Program-made: the position numbers and the translations under genes
Virus record (IMG/VR): IMGVR_UViG_3300032242_001655
Coordinates: 1 to 64,000 of that record
Source of the DNA: a virus
Reading direction: 5' to 3' (one strand)
Length of the DNA stretch: 64,000 nucleotides
Part shown: piece by piece, positions 25,133-34,067 of the stretch
How positions within the stretch are numbered: position 1 is the stretch's first letter
Layout of the letters: every line of letters begins with the position of its first letter
Notes under the pieces: model-generated
Told to the model about the DNA's origin: nothing
The model's input: the letters and a program-made list of their open reading frames with translations, nothing else
Databases searched by the model: none

Positions 25133-25828
25133 ATGAACTTTACTCCTCCCCCGTTCGTTGAACGATTCCAATATAAAAACTGTGTACAGATCAATGATCC
25201 TGTAACACGCAAACGTGTCTACCAAACTCCAGACGGAGAAAAACTTCCAAGCGTAACAACTATCCTTAGTGCTACTAAAGATATGACTCATTTAAATGAG
25301 TGGAAAAAACGTATTGGTGTTGAAAAGGCACAACAGATCACAACAGAAGCCGCAGGAGTAGGTACTGCGATGCATGCCAATCTTGAACGCTTTTTAATCG
25401 GTGAACAGAGACAGCCTGGTAATAATCCTGTTCATGTACAGGCTAATAAAATGGCAGATGTGATTATCGAAAATGGTCTAAGTAACATGAGCGAAATTTG
25501 GGCCATGGAACAGAGTTTATATTTTCCCGGGTTATATTCTGGAACTACAGATGGCATAGGTGTGTTTAATGGCGAGCCCTGTGTATTTGACCATAAGCAG
25601 ACTAATAAGCCTAAAAAAGCCGAATGGGTTGATGATTACTATATGCAATTATGTGCTTATATATTAGCACACAATGAAGTTTATGGTACTAACATTCGCA
25701 GAGGTGTTGTGTTTATGTGCAGTCGTGATCTACAATATCAACAGTTTGATCTACTACCTGAAAACTTTAATATGTGGCAGGATCGTTGGTTAAACAAGGT
25801 AGAAGAATACTACGCCGCAGTAAGATAA
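25133..25828 (+). CDS. PD-(D/E)XK exonuclease, MGME1/Cas4-like
   Basis: A 231-aa nuclease of the family annotated in T4-like marine phages as mitochondrial-genome-maintenance-exonuclease-like. The PD-(D/E)XK core is visible: Asp140 in GTTDGIG, then FDHKQT with Asp153 and Lys155, and Gln172 in DYYMQLCAY (QxxxY motif of RecB-type nucleases). LPSVTTILSAT near residue 38 and GTAMHANLERFL near 77 are also typical. It would process DNA ends in replication or recombination. Expressed from its own early promoter. Confidence 0.85.
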   Translation: MNFTPPPFVERFQYKNCVQINDPVTRKRVYQTPDGEKLPSVTTILSATKDMTHLNEWKKRIGVEKAQQITTEAAGVGTAMHANLERFLIGEQRQPGNNPVHVQANKMADVIIENGLSNMSEIWAMEQSLYFPGLYSGTTDGIGVFNGEPCVFDHKQTNKPKKAEWVDDYYMQLCAYILAHNEVYGTNIRRGVVFMCSRDLQYQQFDLLPENFNMWQDRWLNKVEEYYAAVR

Positions 25829-25831
25829 ATA
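25824..25831 (+). promoter_or_regulatory. Late promoter-like element
   Basis: GATAAATA overlapping the stop of the exonuclease gene, 22 nt upstream of the fibre ATG at 25854. Confidence 0.5.
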
Positions 25832-25853
25832 TCCTTATACTAGGGATATTTCT

Positions 25854-27605
25854 ATGGCTGTTATTCAGATTTCTAAAATTCAGGTGCGCAGAGGTTCTAT
25901 CGGCGATCAAGGCATGCCACAACTCGCAAGTGGTGAGATGGGGTGGGCAGTTGATACACAACAGTTGTTTATCGGTAATGGATCAGTTGCAGAGGGTGCT
26001 CCTGCGGTTGGCAATACAGAAATACTTACAGTAAGTTCAACAGCCAGCACAAACAACCTCTTCACACAGTTCTTAGGAAATGATATTTACAAATATCAAG
26101 GCAATAAAAAGGACGCAACTGCATTCCAGCCTTATGCTGTTGCCAGAACAGTTCAAGATAAATTAGATGAACGTGTAAGCATATTAGACTTTGGTGCTGA
26201 CCCAAACGGAATTAAAGAAAGTACACAAGCAATTCAAAGTGCCATTACTGCAACTTATCTTAATTCTCATGATAGCGGTGCAAATACTTCCTTTAAAAAA
26301 ATTTTGTTTTTCCCGGCAGGAACTTATCTGGTAACATCTACAATTTATCTTCCGCCTTATATTACTATATCTGGAGAAGGTGCAGATAACACAGTAATTG
26401 TTGCGGCTAACACTAGCGGGCGTACTACTATTTTTAGAACTAGAAGTGTTATAACAGGTACCAATGGTACTCTAGATTTCAAAAGACCGTTAAGTGATAT
26501 CAGCGATACTGTTCCTGGTGTTGCTATTAACGATATGACATTTAGATACGGTGATAACGTTCAGATTTATACAACAACAACAAGTACAAGTCCCTTAATA
26601 AATTTAGATATGACAACATATTCGCAGGTTAGTAATTGTAAATTTCAAGGCACATATACCAATTTATTTGGCGCTTTACCTAGTGCCGTGAACGTATTTG
26701 GTCAAATTCCTATTCGGTATGCAGGAATTTATGTTACCGGTCAGAATACCAAAAATCTCACAATTCAAGGTAACGAATTTACAGGCTTAGTTTTAGGAAC
26801 GGTTTGCTATCAAGATAATCAATATGTTTCTTATGTTAACAATATATACGATACATTATATTATGGCTTATATTCAGGTACAACTAGTACAAGTGTAGGA
26901 AATATAAATGGAACTCTTTATAGTCAAGCAATAAACAATCAATTTATTAATATTAATCGAGCAGGTATAAATGTTTCTGTGCCACAAGGTACCACTGCTA
27001 CAACTGGATTTACATCTAATGGTAATTTATTTTCTAATGTAGGAAATGGCGCTACTGGAAACGAAGGCGGGCAAATCTCTGAATGTATTATTTTTAATCA
27101 GGCTACAGGGTGTGTTTCAATAAATGATCGCTTCACAAGATTTGATTTAGCACAAACAACATATAAAACATCAGCATTTCGTCCTTTAGTTCGTGCTAAA
27201 ACAATAGTAATTGATAATCATATTGCCTACAAATATCCTATTGATTGGACAAGCACCGCTACACTGATTAGAATTCCATACCTTACAACAATGACTGGAG
27301 TTGTCATGGAATATCAGGTTGAAAAAAGTGCAAGCCTTGGTGGTCCAATAACAGGAGTTAGAAAAGGTACATTTATAGTAAATGCTTCTCCCTATAATGT
27401 AGGCACAGTAACATACTCTGACAACTACAATTACGCAGGAACTGAGCCGGGAATAGTGTTAACTGCTAAATTAATTAATAGTACTAATACAAATATTACC
27501 AAAGTATTTGATTGTATTGCTATTCAATATGAAAATGACCAATATTCAGCAATCAATAATACAGGCACAGGACTTATTTCTTTAACCGTAAAATATCAAA
27601 CATAA
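25854..27605 (+). CDS. Tail fibre/tailspike with pectate-lyase-like beta helix
   Basis: A 583-aa virion protein. Residues 1-45 (IQVRRGSIGDQGMPQLASGE, then GWAVDTQQLFIGNG) form the same MtdN-like attachment domain as the 1489-aa fibre. From about residue 120 the protein is a right-handed beta helix: SILDFGADPNG..ESTQAIQSAI, PAGTYLVTSTIYLPPYITISGEG, and later repeated N..f.... turns. That domain in tailspikes binds or cleaves surface polysaccharide; catalytic acids cannot be assigned here. The C-terminal jelly-roll-like region follows at about residue 450. Confidence 0.85.
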   Translation: MAVIQISKIQVRRGSIGDQGMPQLASGEMGWAVDTQQLFIGNGSVAEGAPAVGNTEILTVSSTASTNNLFTQFLGNDIYKYQGNKKDATAFQPYAVARTVQDKLDERVSILDFGADPNGIKESTQAIQSAITATYLNSHDSGANTSFKKILFFPAGTYLVTSTIYLPPYITISGEGADNTVIVAANTSGRTTIFRTRSVITGTNGTLDFKRPLSDISDTVPGVAINDMTFRYGDNVQIYTTTTSTSPLINLDMTTYSQVSNCKFQGTYTNLFGALPSAVNVFGQIPIRYAGIYVTGQNTKNLTIQGNEFTGLVLGTVCYQDNQYVSYVNNIYDTLYYGLYSGTTSTSVGNINGTLYSQAINNQFININRAGINVSVPQGTTATTGFTSNGNLFSNVGNGATGNEGGQISECIIFNQATGCVSINDRFTRFDLAQTTYKTSAFRPLVRAKTIVIDNHIAYKYPIDWTSTATLIRIPYLTTMTGVVMEYQVEKSASLGGPITGVRKGTFIVNASPYNVGTVTYSDNYNYAGTEPGIVLTAKLINSTNTNITKVFDCIAIQYENDQYSAINNTGTGLISLTVKYQT

Positions 27606-28040
27606 ATGTTCAACCTTTCAGCCGATGATAGAATTTCATCATGGGCACAACTGAGACAAAATTTAGAAACTTCACTAACTCCTTTCCAGGATGTTGCAGA
27701 ATTTTGGGCTGATGCTCCATTTGTGCCTTATAACAAAAACGTAGATCCATTCAACCAACGCTCATGGCCGACCCCCTGGGATATCATCGTAGAAAACAAA
27801 TACGATGATTTTACCAGAGCACTGATGATGGCCAACACATTCAAATTATCAAATAGATTTAAAAACTCTAGTATAATGATACAGACAAGAGTAGACTCTA
27901 GCCAAAATAGAAGTTATAATTTTGTAATCATAAACGAGGAAAAAATATTAAACTATATTGATAATGAAGTGGTAGACTTCGAAAATTTACCACCGTCATT
28001 TTTGCTTGAAAACCTTATTGAGTTGAGTAGTCCAAAATAA
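27606..28040 (+). CDS. Conserved phage protein, function unknown
   Basis: A 144-aa protein starting immediately after the tailspike stop (TAA then ATG). It contains SSWAQLRQNLETS, QDVAEFWADAPFVPYN, FNQRSWPTPWDIIVE and YDDFTRALMMANTFKLS, a Trp-rich conserved block of T4-like marine phages. Probably a partner of the 141-aa protein at 21163. No catalytic motif. Confidence 0.65.
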   Translation: MFNLSADDRISSWAQLRQNLETSLTPFQDVAEFWADAPFVPYNKNVDPFNQRSWPTPWDIIVENKYDDFTRALMMANTFKLSNRFKNSSIMIQTRVDSSQNRSYNFVIINEEKILNYIDNEVVDFENLPPSFLLENLIELSSPK

Positions 28041-28066
28041 ATATCACTCTAGACAGTAAAAATTCA

Positions 28067-28081
28067 GTGTCGCAATGACAC
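28067..28081 (+). promoter_or_regulatory. Leader hairpin upstream of nrdA
   Basis: GTGTC pairs with GACAC around GCAAT in the 73-nt gap before nrdA, downstream of an AAATAAATATC element at 28036. Role unknown. Confidence 0.35.
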
Positions 28082-28113
28082 GCAGGCAGACAATATAACA
28101 TAGGTGGAAAACA

Positions 28114-30465
28114 ATGATTACAGTAGTTAAACGTAGCGGTGAAAGGGTTCCATTAGATGTTTCAAAGATCCAAAGACAAGTGGCAAACGCATGTAGAGGT
28201 ATCGACGGCGTTAGCCAGTCGATGATTGAGATCAAAGCACAAATTGAACTCCATGACGGTATGACAACAGAGACAATAGATGAGTTATTACTCAAGGCTA
28301 TGGTCGATCTTATCGATGAAACAGAAAACCCAGAGATCAATAATGTAAATTATCAATATGTAGCAGGACGTCAAAAAGTCTCTATGCTACGCAAGGAGGT
28401 TTACGGAGAGTATGATCCACCAAAACTTTTTTCTATTGTACAACAAAATGTTAAACTTGGAATGTACACTCCAGAATTGCTCGAGTGGTACACGGAAGAT
28501 GAGTGGAACATTATTGATCTGTTCATCGATCATGCCAAGGATGAAGACTACACCTATGCGGCTGTAGCACAGTTGGCAGAAAAGTATTTGGTACAGAATC
28601 GTGCCACTGGAAAAATTTATGAAACCCCTCAGGTTCGATATGCTGTAGCGGCGGCCACAGCCTTTCATAATGAACCAACAGAAACAAGGTTAAAATATGT
28701 TAAAGAATATTACGAGTGTGCAAGTGATGGTCATTTTACTCTTGCTACTCCTGTTTTGGCCGGCCTTGGAACAACTACTAAGCAATTTAGTTCATGTGTG
28801 CTTATTAGCAGTGACGACACATTAGACTCAATTTTTGCCGCAGGTGAAATGATGGCCAAGTATGCTAGTAAACGTGCTGGCATAGGATTAGAGATTGGAC
28901 GTATTCGCCCTCTCGGCGCCCCTATTAGAAATGGAGAAATTAAACACACAGGTCTAATTCCATTTTTGAAGAAATGGTTTGCTGATCTACGTTCATGCTC
29001 ACAAGGTGGTATCCGTAACGCATCATGTACAGTTACTTTCCCTGTATGGCATTATCAGTTTGAAGATCTTATCGTACTTAAAAATAATCAAGGTACAGAA
29101 GAAACTCGAGTAAGACAGATGGATTACTCTGTTGTGGTCAATAAGATGTTCTGGAATCGTTATCGCAATGACGAGTTGATTACTCTTTTTGATCCTGCTG
29201 AAGTACCCGACTTATATGAAGCCTACTACAGAGATTCTGCAGAGTTTGAAAAATTGTATACACAATATGAACAAGATAAGACTATTAAGAAAAAGACATT
29301 ACCGGCAGTTGAGATATTCAAAAATGGAATCCTTAAAGAAAGGACTGATACGGGGCGCATATATCTTGTCAATATCGACAACGTCATCAATCAAGGTCCG
29401 TTTGATACAAAAACAGATCCAATATATCAATCCAATCTATGCCAAGAGATACTTTTACCCACCCGTCCTTTCCAGAGAATTGAAGATCCAGAGGGACGAA
29501 TTGCTCTTTGCACTCTTGGGTCAATCAACTGGGGAGCCTTCCGTAACCCTCAGGAGATGAGAAAGTGCTGTAGAGTCTTGGTTCGAAGTTTAAGTAATTT
29601 GCTAAACTATCAAGACTTCTTATCAGTACAAAGCAAACTTGCCAATAAAGAGTTTGAACCGTTAGGCGTTGGTGTTACTAACTTGGCCTACTGGCATGCT
29701 CGACGTTCATTCAAATACGGTGATGCAGATGCACTTGCTGAAGTTAAACGTTGGATGGAACATCAGGCCTACTACTTAACTGAGATGAGCGTTGAACTTG
29801 CCAAAGAGCGTGGTGCTTGTGAACGTAGCCAATTTACTTACTATGGACAAGGTGTCTTCCCCTGGGAAAGACGCAATACAGGAGTTAATGAATTAACAGA
29901 TTTTACTCCAAGTCTTGATTGGGAAACACTACGCTCTGACCTAAAACAATACGGCATTCGTAATGCTACACTAATGGCAGTTGCTCCAGTAGAATCAAGT
30001 TCTGTTGTTCTAAACAGTACTAATGGTATTGAAATGCCGATGGAAATGATCAGTGTTAAAGAATCTAAAGCAGGATCATTTGTACAGGTAGTACCAGAAT
30101 ACAAACGTCTAAAAAATCGTTATCAATTAATGTGGGATCAACAAGACTGCATTGGATACCTAAAAACAGCCTGTGTTTTAGCCGCGTATGTTGATCAAAG
30201 TTTATCAACCAACACATTTTATAATCCAGCACACTTTGAAGATGGCAAGGTTCCTGGAACTTTAATTGCCAAAAATCTAATGTTGGCTTACAAATGGGGT
30301 TTGAAGACTGTATATTATAGTTTAATCAATAAAGTTGGTGCCAAAGCCAGTGTGACTAATACTAACGTGGTTAATCATGTGAATGGAGTTGCCAAGGCAA
30401 TCAACGGTGCTGATAATGTTATATTATATGAAGATGACGCCGACTGCGAAGCCTGTAAGTTATGA
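28114..30465 (+). CDS. nrdA: Ribonucleoside-diphosphate reductase, large subunit (class Ia)
   Basis: A 783-aa R1 subunit that converts NDPs to dNDPs. Residues 1-95 are an ATP-cone (VKRSGERVPLDVSKIQRQV), so allosteric activity control is likely retained. Catalytic signatures are FSSCVLISSDDTLDSI (active-site Cys), the NLCQEILLPT loop (Asn, Cys, Glu), CTLGSINWGAF (second redox Cys) and a CEACKL tail that exchanges electrons with glutaredoxin. AGGTGG precedes ATG. Its stop overlaps a 58-aa gene, followed by nrdB and glutaredoxin, giving a full dNTP operon. No intron or intein interrupts it. Confidence 0.97.
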   Translation: MITVVKRSGERVPLDVSKIQRQVANACRGIDGVSQSMIEIKAQIELHDGMTTETIDELLLKAMVDLIDETENPEINNVNYQYVAGRQKVSMLRKEVYGEYDPPKLFSIVQQNVKLGMYTPELLEWYTEDEWNIIDLFIDHAKDEDYTYAAVAQLAEKYLVQNRATGKIYETPQVRYAVAAATAFHNEPTETRLKYVKEYYECASDGHFTLATPVLAGLGTTTKQFSSCVLISSDDTLDSIFAAGEMMAKYASKRAGIGLEIGRIRPLGAPIRNGEIKHTGLIPFLKKWFADLRSCSQGGIRNASCTVTFPVWHYQFEDLIVLKNNQGTEETRVRQMDYSVVVNKMFWNRYRNDELITLFDPAEVPDLYEAYYRDSAEFEKLYTQYEQDKTIKKKTLPAVEIFKNGILKERTDTGRIYLVNIDNVINQGPFDTKTDPIYQSNLCQEILLPTRPFQRIEDPEGRIALCTLGSINWGAFRNPQEMRKCCRVLVRSLSNLLNYQDFLSVQSKLANKEFEPLGVGVTNLAYWHARRSFKYGDADALAEVKRWMEHQAYYLTEMSVELAKERGACERSQFTYYGQGVFPWERRNTGVNELTDFTPSLDWETLRSDLKQYGIRNATLMAVAPVESSSVVLNSTNGIEMPMEMISVKESKAGSFVQVVPEYKRLKNRYQLMWDQQDCIGYLKTACVLAAYVDQSLSTNTFYNPAHFEDGKVPGTLIAKNLMLAYKWGLKTVYYSLINKVGAKASVTNTNVVNHVNGVAKAINGADNVILYEDDADCEACKL

Positions 30466-30638
30466 AGAGTGTATTTGCAAGAATACTAAGTGAAATATTA
30501 TATTACCTAGGGCATTGGATCAGTTTTCCAATGCACTGGTTTAATTGGGCCTGGCTGTACCCTGTATACAATCGATTGATGATTAGTAGCAGTAATATAC
30601 AAGACTGGGCTGGAAATGAATTACCTTGGAAAAAATAA
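30462..30638 (+). CDS. 58-aa Trp/Tyr-rich small protein between nrdA and nrdB
   Basis: The ATG overlaps the nrdA stop (ATGA) and its TAA directly abuts the nrdB ATG, so it is translationally embedded in the RNR operon. It encodes MKSVFARILSEILYYLGHW, then FPMHWFNWAWLYPVYNRL and a tail ending ELPWKK. The middle is aromatic and amphipathic, possibly a membrane-associated helix. Function unknown; a link to RNR is inferred only from position. Confidence 0.7.
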   Translation: MKSVFARILSEILYYLGHWISFPMHWFNWAWLYPVYNRLMISSSNIQDWAGNELPWKK

Positions 30639-31739
30639 ATGAGTAAAGCACAATACGATATATCAAAACAAACAAACTATCTAAAACGTAAAATGTTTTT
30701 AGACGAAGCAGGTCCTGTAACAGTACAACGCTTTGAAGAAGTCAAGTATCCTAAGATTGCCAAGTTTGAAGAACTGGCTCGTGGATTTTTCTGGGTTCCT
30801 GAAGAAATCAGTCTTACCAAAGACAAAATGGATCACAAGGAAGCCAGTGATGCGATCAAACACATTTTTACTTCTAACCTACTACGACAAACAGCACTAG
30901 ACAGTATTCAAGGTCGTGCTCCAAATCAAGTGTTTTCACCAGTGATTTCAATTCCCGAACTCGAAGCACTGGTAAGCAATTGGAGTTTCTTTGAAACAAA
31001 TATTCATTCAAAAAGTTATAGCCATATTATTCGTAATGTTTATGGTGTGCCAAAAGAAGAGTTTAACAAAATTCATGACACTAAAGAAATTGTAGACATG
31101 GCTTCTAATATCGGACGCTACTACGAAAATCTACATCAAATTAATTGTGCTAAAGAACTAGACGGATATATCGCAGAGGAAGATCATGTTAAGGCAATTT
31201 GGTTGGCCCTAAATGCCAGTTATGCTCTTGAAGCACTTCGATTCATGGTGTCATTTGCTACCAGTTTGGCAATGGTTGAAAATAAAATTTACATTGGCAA
31301 CGGCAACATTATCAGCCTTATCCTACAAGACGAAATCCTACATGCAGAATGGACTGGTTGGTTAATCAATCAGGTTGTCAAAGAAGATGAACGCTTTGCA
31401 AAAGCCAAAGAAGATTGTGAAGCAGAAGTTTATCAAATGTATATGGATGTTGTTCGTGAAGAAAAAGAATGGGCAGACTACTTGTTCAAATTAGGACCTG
31501 TAATTGGATTGAATGCTAACATTCTAAAAGATTTTGTAGACTATACAGCATTTACTAGATTGAAAGAAATTGGAATCAAGTACGAAGCAGAACATCCACG
31601 CCAGAGTCCCATCCCCTGGTTTAACAAGCATGTAAATATCAACAAGAAGCAAACAGCACTACAGGAAAACGAAAGTACCAATTATGTTATTGGTGTGATG
31701 AGTGACAATGTATCGCTAGAAGAATTACCAGAACTATAA
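30639..31739 (+). CDS. nrdB: Ribonucleoside-diphosphate reductase, small subunit (R2)
   Basis: A 366-aa R2 subunit that holds the diiron-tyrosyl cofactor. Ligand regions are visible: DHKEASDAIKHIF, WSFFETNIHSKSYSHIIRN (Glu/His ligands followed by the radical Tyr in SKSY), ALEALRFMVSFA and ILQDEILHAEWT (Glu and His). SIQGRAPN and SIPELE are family hallmarks. In the second motif the Glu-to-His spacing appears one residue longer than ETIH of E. coli. The C-terminal tail (ISLEELPEL-like acidic end) is the R1-binding peptide. Confidence 0.96.
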   Translation: MSKAQYDISKQTNYLKRKMFLDEAGPVTVQRFEEVKYPKIAKFEELARGFFWVPEEISLTKDKMDHKEASDAIKHIFTSNLLRQTALDSIQGRAPNQVFSPVISIPELEALVSNWSFFETNIHSKSYSHIIRNVYGVPKEEFNKIHDTKEIVDMASNIGRYYENLHQINCAKELDGYIAEEDHVKAIWLALNASYALEALRFMVSFATSLAMVENKIYIGNGNIISLILQDEILHAEWTGWLINQVVKEDERFAKAKEDCEAEVYQMYMDVVREEKEWADYLFKLGPVIGLNANILKDFVDYTAFTRLKEIGIKYEAEHPRQSPIPWFNKHVNINKKQTALQENESTNYVIGVMSDNVSLEELPEL

Positions 31740-31748
31740 AGGACAAAT

Positions 31749-31973
31749 ATGACAGCCATTGTATGGAGCAAAGATCACTGCCCCTATTGTGATCAAGCCA
31801 AGGCATTGTTAAAAATGAAGGGCATAGAGTTTGAAGAACGTAACATTAATAAAGATTATACTCGTGAGCAATTATTAGAAGCAGTACCCAATGCCCGAAC
31901 TGTTCCTCAGATATTTTTAGATGATCAGTTGATTGGGGGCTTTACAGAATTGAGGGCTCACCTAAATGGATAA
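31749..31973 (+). CDS. grx: Glutaredoxin
   Basis: A 74-aa glutaredoxin, slightly shorter than cellular Grx. CPYC at residues 12-15 is the active site, TVPQIFLDDQLIGG carries the cis-Pro and GSH-binding loop. It follows nrdB by 9 nt and would donate electrons to the C-terminal Cys pair of NrdA. It overlaps the next gene by 8 nt. Confidence 0.93.
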   Translation: MTAIVWSKDHCPYCDQAKALLKMKGIEFEERNINKDYTREQLLEAVPNARTVPQIFLDDQLIGGFTELRAHLNG

Positions 31974-32484
31974 ACTTCAAGAACTAAAAGCCGCACTATC
32001 GCAGGTTACTCCTGATGAAGTAAAGAAAAAAGAAAGTGACGAATCCTTTGGAGTTATAGCAGAAGAAGTTTCTAAGGCAATGGAAGGCATAACTATAAGT
32101 CCTTTGAGCTCGCTTGATTTAAGTGCTCTTAATAATTCTATTACTATTCCACCTAGTTCAAGTTATTCAATTAATACCGGGGCGGGGTTGAACGGTACAT
32201 GGCTTACAGCCGGTGGATTAAATGGATCGGGCCCAGCATACAGCACTATTACATCTTCTGCTACCCCTGGCCTGTCTCTTGATGTAAATGGTGATGCTAA
32301 TTTTGAAGGCGATATTAAATGGAAGGGTCGAAGTTTAACTAATATGATAGAAACTATTGAAAAGCGTTTGGCTATCCTGACACCAGATCCTAAAAAATTA
32401 GAAAAATACGAAGCACTACAAAAGGCCTACGATCACTATAAACTAATGGAAAAACTTTGTCATGACGACTCCACAGACAAGTGA
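31966..32484 (+). CDS. Conserved phage protein with C-terminal coiled coil
   Basis: A 172-aa protein. The acidic helical N-terminus (residues 1-45) is followed by a Ser/Thr/Gly linker, then NGDANFEGDIKWKGRSLTN and a coiled-coil end (METIEKRLAILTPDP, EKYEALQKAYDHYKLMEKL). The IKWKGRSL..MIE.IEKRL.IL.P motif is widespread in marine T4-like phages, commonly in small virion proteins. Overlaps glutaredoxin by 8 nt and the next frame by 23 nt. Confidence 0.65.
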   Translation: MDKLQELKAALSQVTPDEVKKKESDESFGVIAEEVSKAMEGITISPLSSLDLSALNNSITIPPSSSYSINTGAGLNGTWLTAGGLNGSGPAYSTITSSATPGLSLDVNGDANFEGDIKWKGRSLTNMIETIEKRLAILTPDPKKLEKYEALQKAYDHYKLMEKLCHDDSTDK

Positions 32485-32623
32485 TCCTAAAGTTGCTCAA
32501 TTAGAAAGATTAGTAGCACAACTAACACAACAGAACCTTGAACTGCACAAACGTGTAAGTTTATTAGAGCGTGAAAACAACAGACGTAAAAACGAAATTA
32601 ACCAAGTAGCAAGATCAAAATGA
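32462..32623 (+). CDS. 53-aa leucine-zipper-like protein
   Basis: Starts inside the preceding gene and ends with an ATGA overlap onto thyX. The product is a single coiled coil: VAQLERLVAQLTQQN, then LELHKRVSLLEREN with hydrophobic residues every 3-4 positions. RBS-like AAACTTTGTC is weak, so coupling by overlap is more likely. Function unknown. Confidence 0.6.
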   Translation: MTTPQTSDPKVAQLERLVAQLTQQNLELHKRVSLLERENNRRKNEINQVARSK

Positions 32624-33318
32624 AAGTTAAATTAATATCATCAAGTAAGCCAAGCCGCCAGTTGGCAACTGAAGGAATTTATGATGCCCAAGAACTCATT
32701 GCTTTCTGCGCCCGTGTCAGCAATCCCTCCAACCAATTTAATGTTGAGACTTCAGAAAAACTTATTAGATATCTCATCAAGCACCAACACTGGAGCCCAC
32801 TTGAAATGGTCTCTGCGTGCCTTGAGATCACAACTACAAGAGATATTGCCCGACAAATTCTCAGACACAGAAGTTTCTCATTCCAAGAGTTCAGCCAGCG
32901 TTACGCTGATCCAACTAAGGATCTCAAATTTGTACTTAGAGACGCCCGTAGACAAGACGACAAGAATAGACAGAACAGTATAGACTTAGATATACAGACT
33001 AACGATGCTGATCGATTCCTACAGTATCAATGGGAACGGATGCAGGAAAATGTTATTGAACAGGCTCGAAATGCTTATGAGTGGGCGATTAAATCAGGTA
33101 TTGCTAAAGAACAGGCTCGTGCTGTCCTACCTGAAGGACTTATTGAAAGCAGAATCTATATGAACGGAACACTACGCTCTTGGATACATTTTATTGAACT
33201 GCGTTCAGCAAATGGAACACAAAAAGAGCATCAATTGGTTGCCATAGAATGTGCCAAGGTTATTGCTGAAATATTTCCAATGGCAGAAGAATATGTCCAA
33301 TCAAGCCAAGGGGCGTAG
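32620..33318 (+). CDS. thyX: Flavin-dependent thymidylate synthase
   Basis: A 232-aa ThyX that methylates dUMP to dTMP with FAD and methylene-THF. The signature RHRSFSFQEFSQRY (ThyX RHRX7S motif) starts at residue 82; LPEGL near residue 172 and SWIHFIELRSANGTQKEHQ near 188 bind dUMP and FAD. It continues the dNTP gene block after RNR and glutaredoxin. Many T4-like marine phages use ThyX in place of T4 td. Confidence 0.96.
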   Translation: MKVKLISSSKPSRQLATEGIYDAQELIAFCARVSNPSNQFNVETSEKLIRYLIKHQHWSPLEMVSACLEITTTRDIARQILRHRSFSFQEFSQRYADPTKDLKFVLRDARRQDDKNRQNSIDLDIQTNDADRFLQYQWERMQENVIEQARNAYEWAIKSGIAKEQARAVLPEGLIESRIYMNGTLRSWIHFIELRSANGTQKEHQLVAIECAKVIAEIFPMAEEYVQSSQGA

Positions 33319-33769
33319 TAGTTACGACAGTACAGGTACTGGGATTGTTCATTTCTTTAATAGGAATGTAACATCCTATCCAACCGAAGCCGGTGGACCA
33401 AAGTTTGATCTAATTCCTGTTGCCAAACAAAAAGACATAATGATCAATCATGCTCGGCTATACGCCCAGCAAGAGTATGATCGTATAATGGAATTGGTCA
33501 GTGTATTACAAAAACAAGCAGATGAAATAAAACGGCGTCTTGATGTTACTGATATGGTCTATTCCGCTGAATACGAATTTCAAGTGGTCATGGGACAAAG
33601 TTATTGGTTGGTGTGGAGCAAGCGAAAAGAAAAGATGTTGCTAGTGGGCCTCGGACCCGATGATTGGAATACAGGTGCTCCGGTTGACTACGAATACATA
33701 ACGAATGTAAAATATATGGGTGACCATACATGGTTAGAAATAAACAAAAAGGATCAAAATGTTACTTAA
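33293..33769 (+). CDS. DUF2452-like protein
   Basis: Start placed at the internal ATG 33293 (MSNQAKGRSSYDSTG), overlapping thyX by 26 nt; the frame extends 14 codons further upstream to 33251. The 158-aa product carries LVSVLQKQADEIKRRLDV, SAEYEFQVVMGQSYWLVW and MLLVGLGPDDW, the arrangement of the DUF2452 family of small phage and bacterial proteins. Function unknown. Its stop overlaps the next start by 11 nt. Confidence 0.65.
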   Translation: MSNQAKGRSSYDSTGTGIVHFFNRNVTSYPTEAGGPKFDLIPVAKQKDIMINHARLYAQQEYDRIMELVSVLQKQADEIKRRLDVTDMVYSAEYEFQVVMGQSYWLVWSKRKEKMLLVGLGPDDWNTGAPVDYEYITNVKYMGDHTWLEINKKDQNVT

Positions 33770-34046
33770 AAAACCAATTACACAAGGTACTGTTGTAAGC
33801 ATTAAAATTATCAACGGTGACGAAATTATTGCTCGGTACGAAAGTGAAGACGCAGATACGGTTACAATCAATAAACCATTGGCATTGACCATGGGCCAAG
33901 GAGGACTTGGGATGATTCCTTGGGTATTCTTAGGTGATGCTGATACTATTACCCTACAAAAACAGCACGTATTCTTTGTTATTCAAAGCAAAAAAGATGC
34001 CGCTGATCAATATATGCAGGGTACTACAGGTATTGCTCTAGTGTAA
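33759..34046 (+). CDS. Sm-like-fold phage protein
   Basis: A 95-aa, all-beta protein: TQGTVVSIKIINGDEIIARYES, then DTVTINKPLALTM and QKQHVFFVIQSKK. The strand order V..kl.nGdEiia.y......v.i..P resembles the Sm/Lsm-like proteins common in T4-like cyanophages. RNA binding is possible but unproven. Overlaps the DUF2452-like gene. Confidence 0.6.
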   Translation: MLLKKPITQGTVVSIKIINGDEIIARYESEDADTVTINKPLALTMGQGGLGMIPWVFLGDADTITLQKQHVFFVIQSKKDAADQYMQGTTGIALV

Positions 34047-34067
34047 ATACTAGTTTAGGAGAACAGT

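Noticed and set aside
28114-31739. Inteins or introns in nrdA/nrdB, common insertion sites in phages
   Set aside because: Both frames are continuous and full length; no splicing motifs seen.
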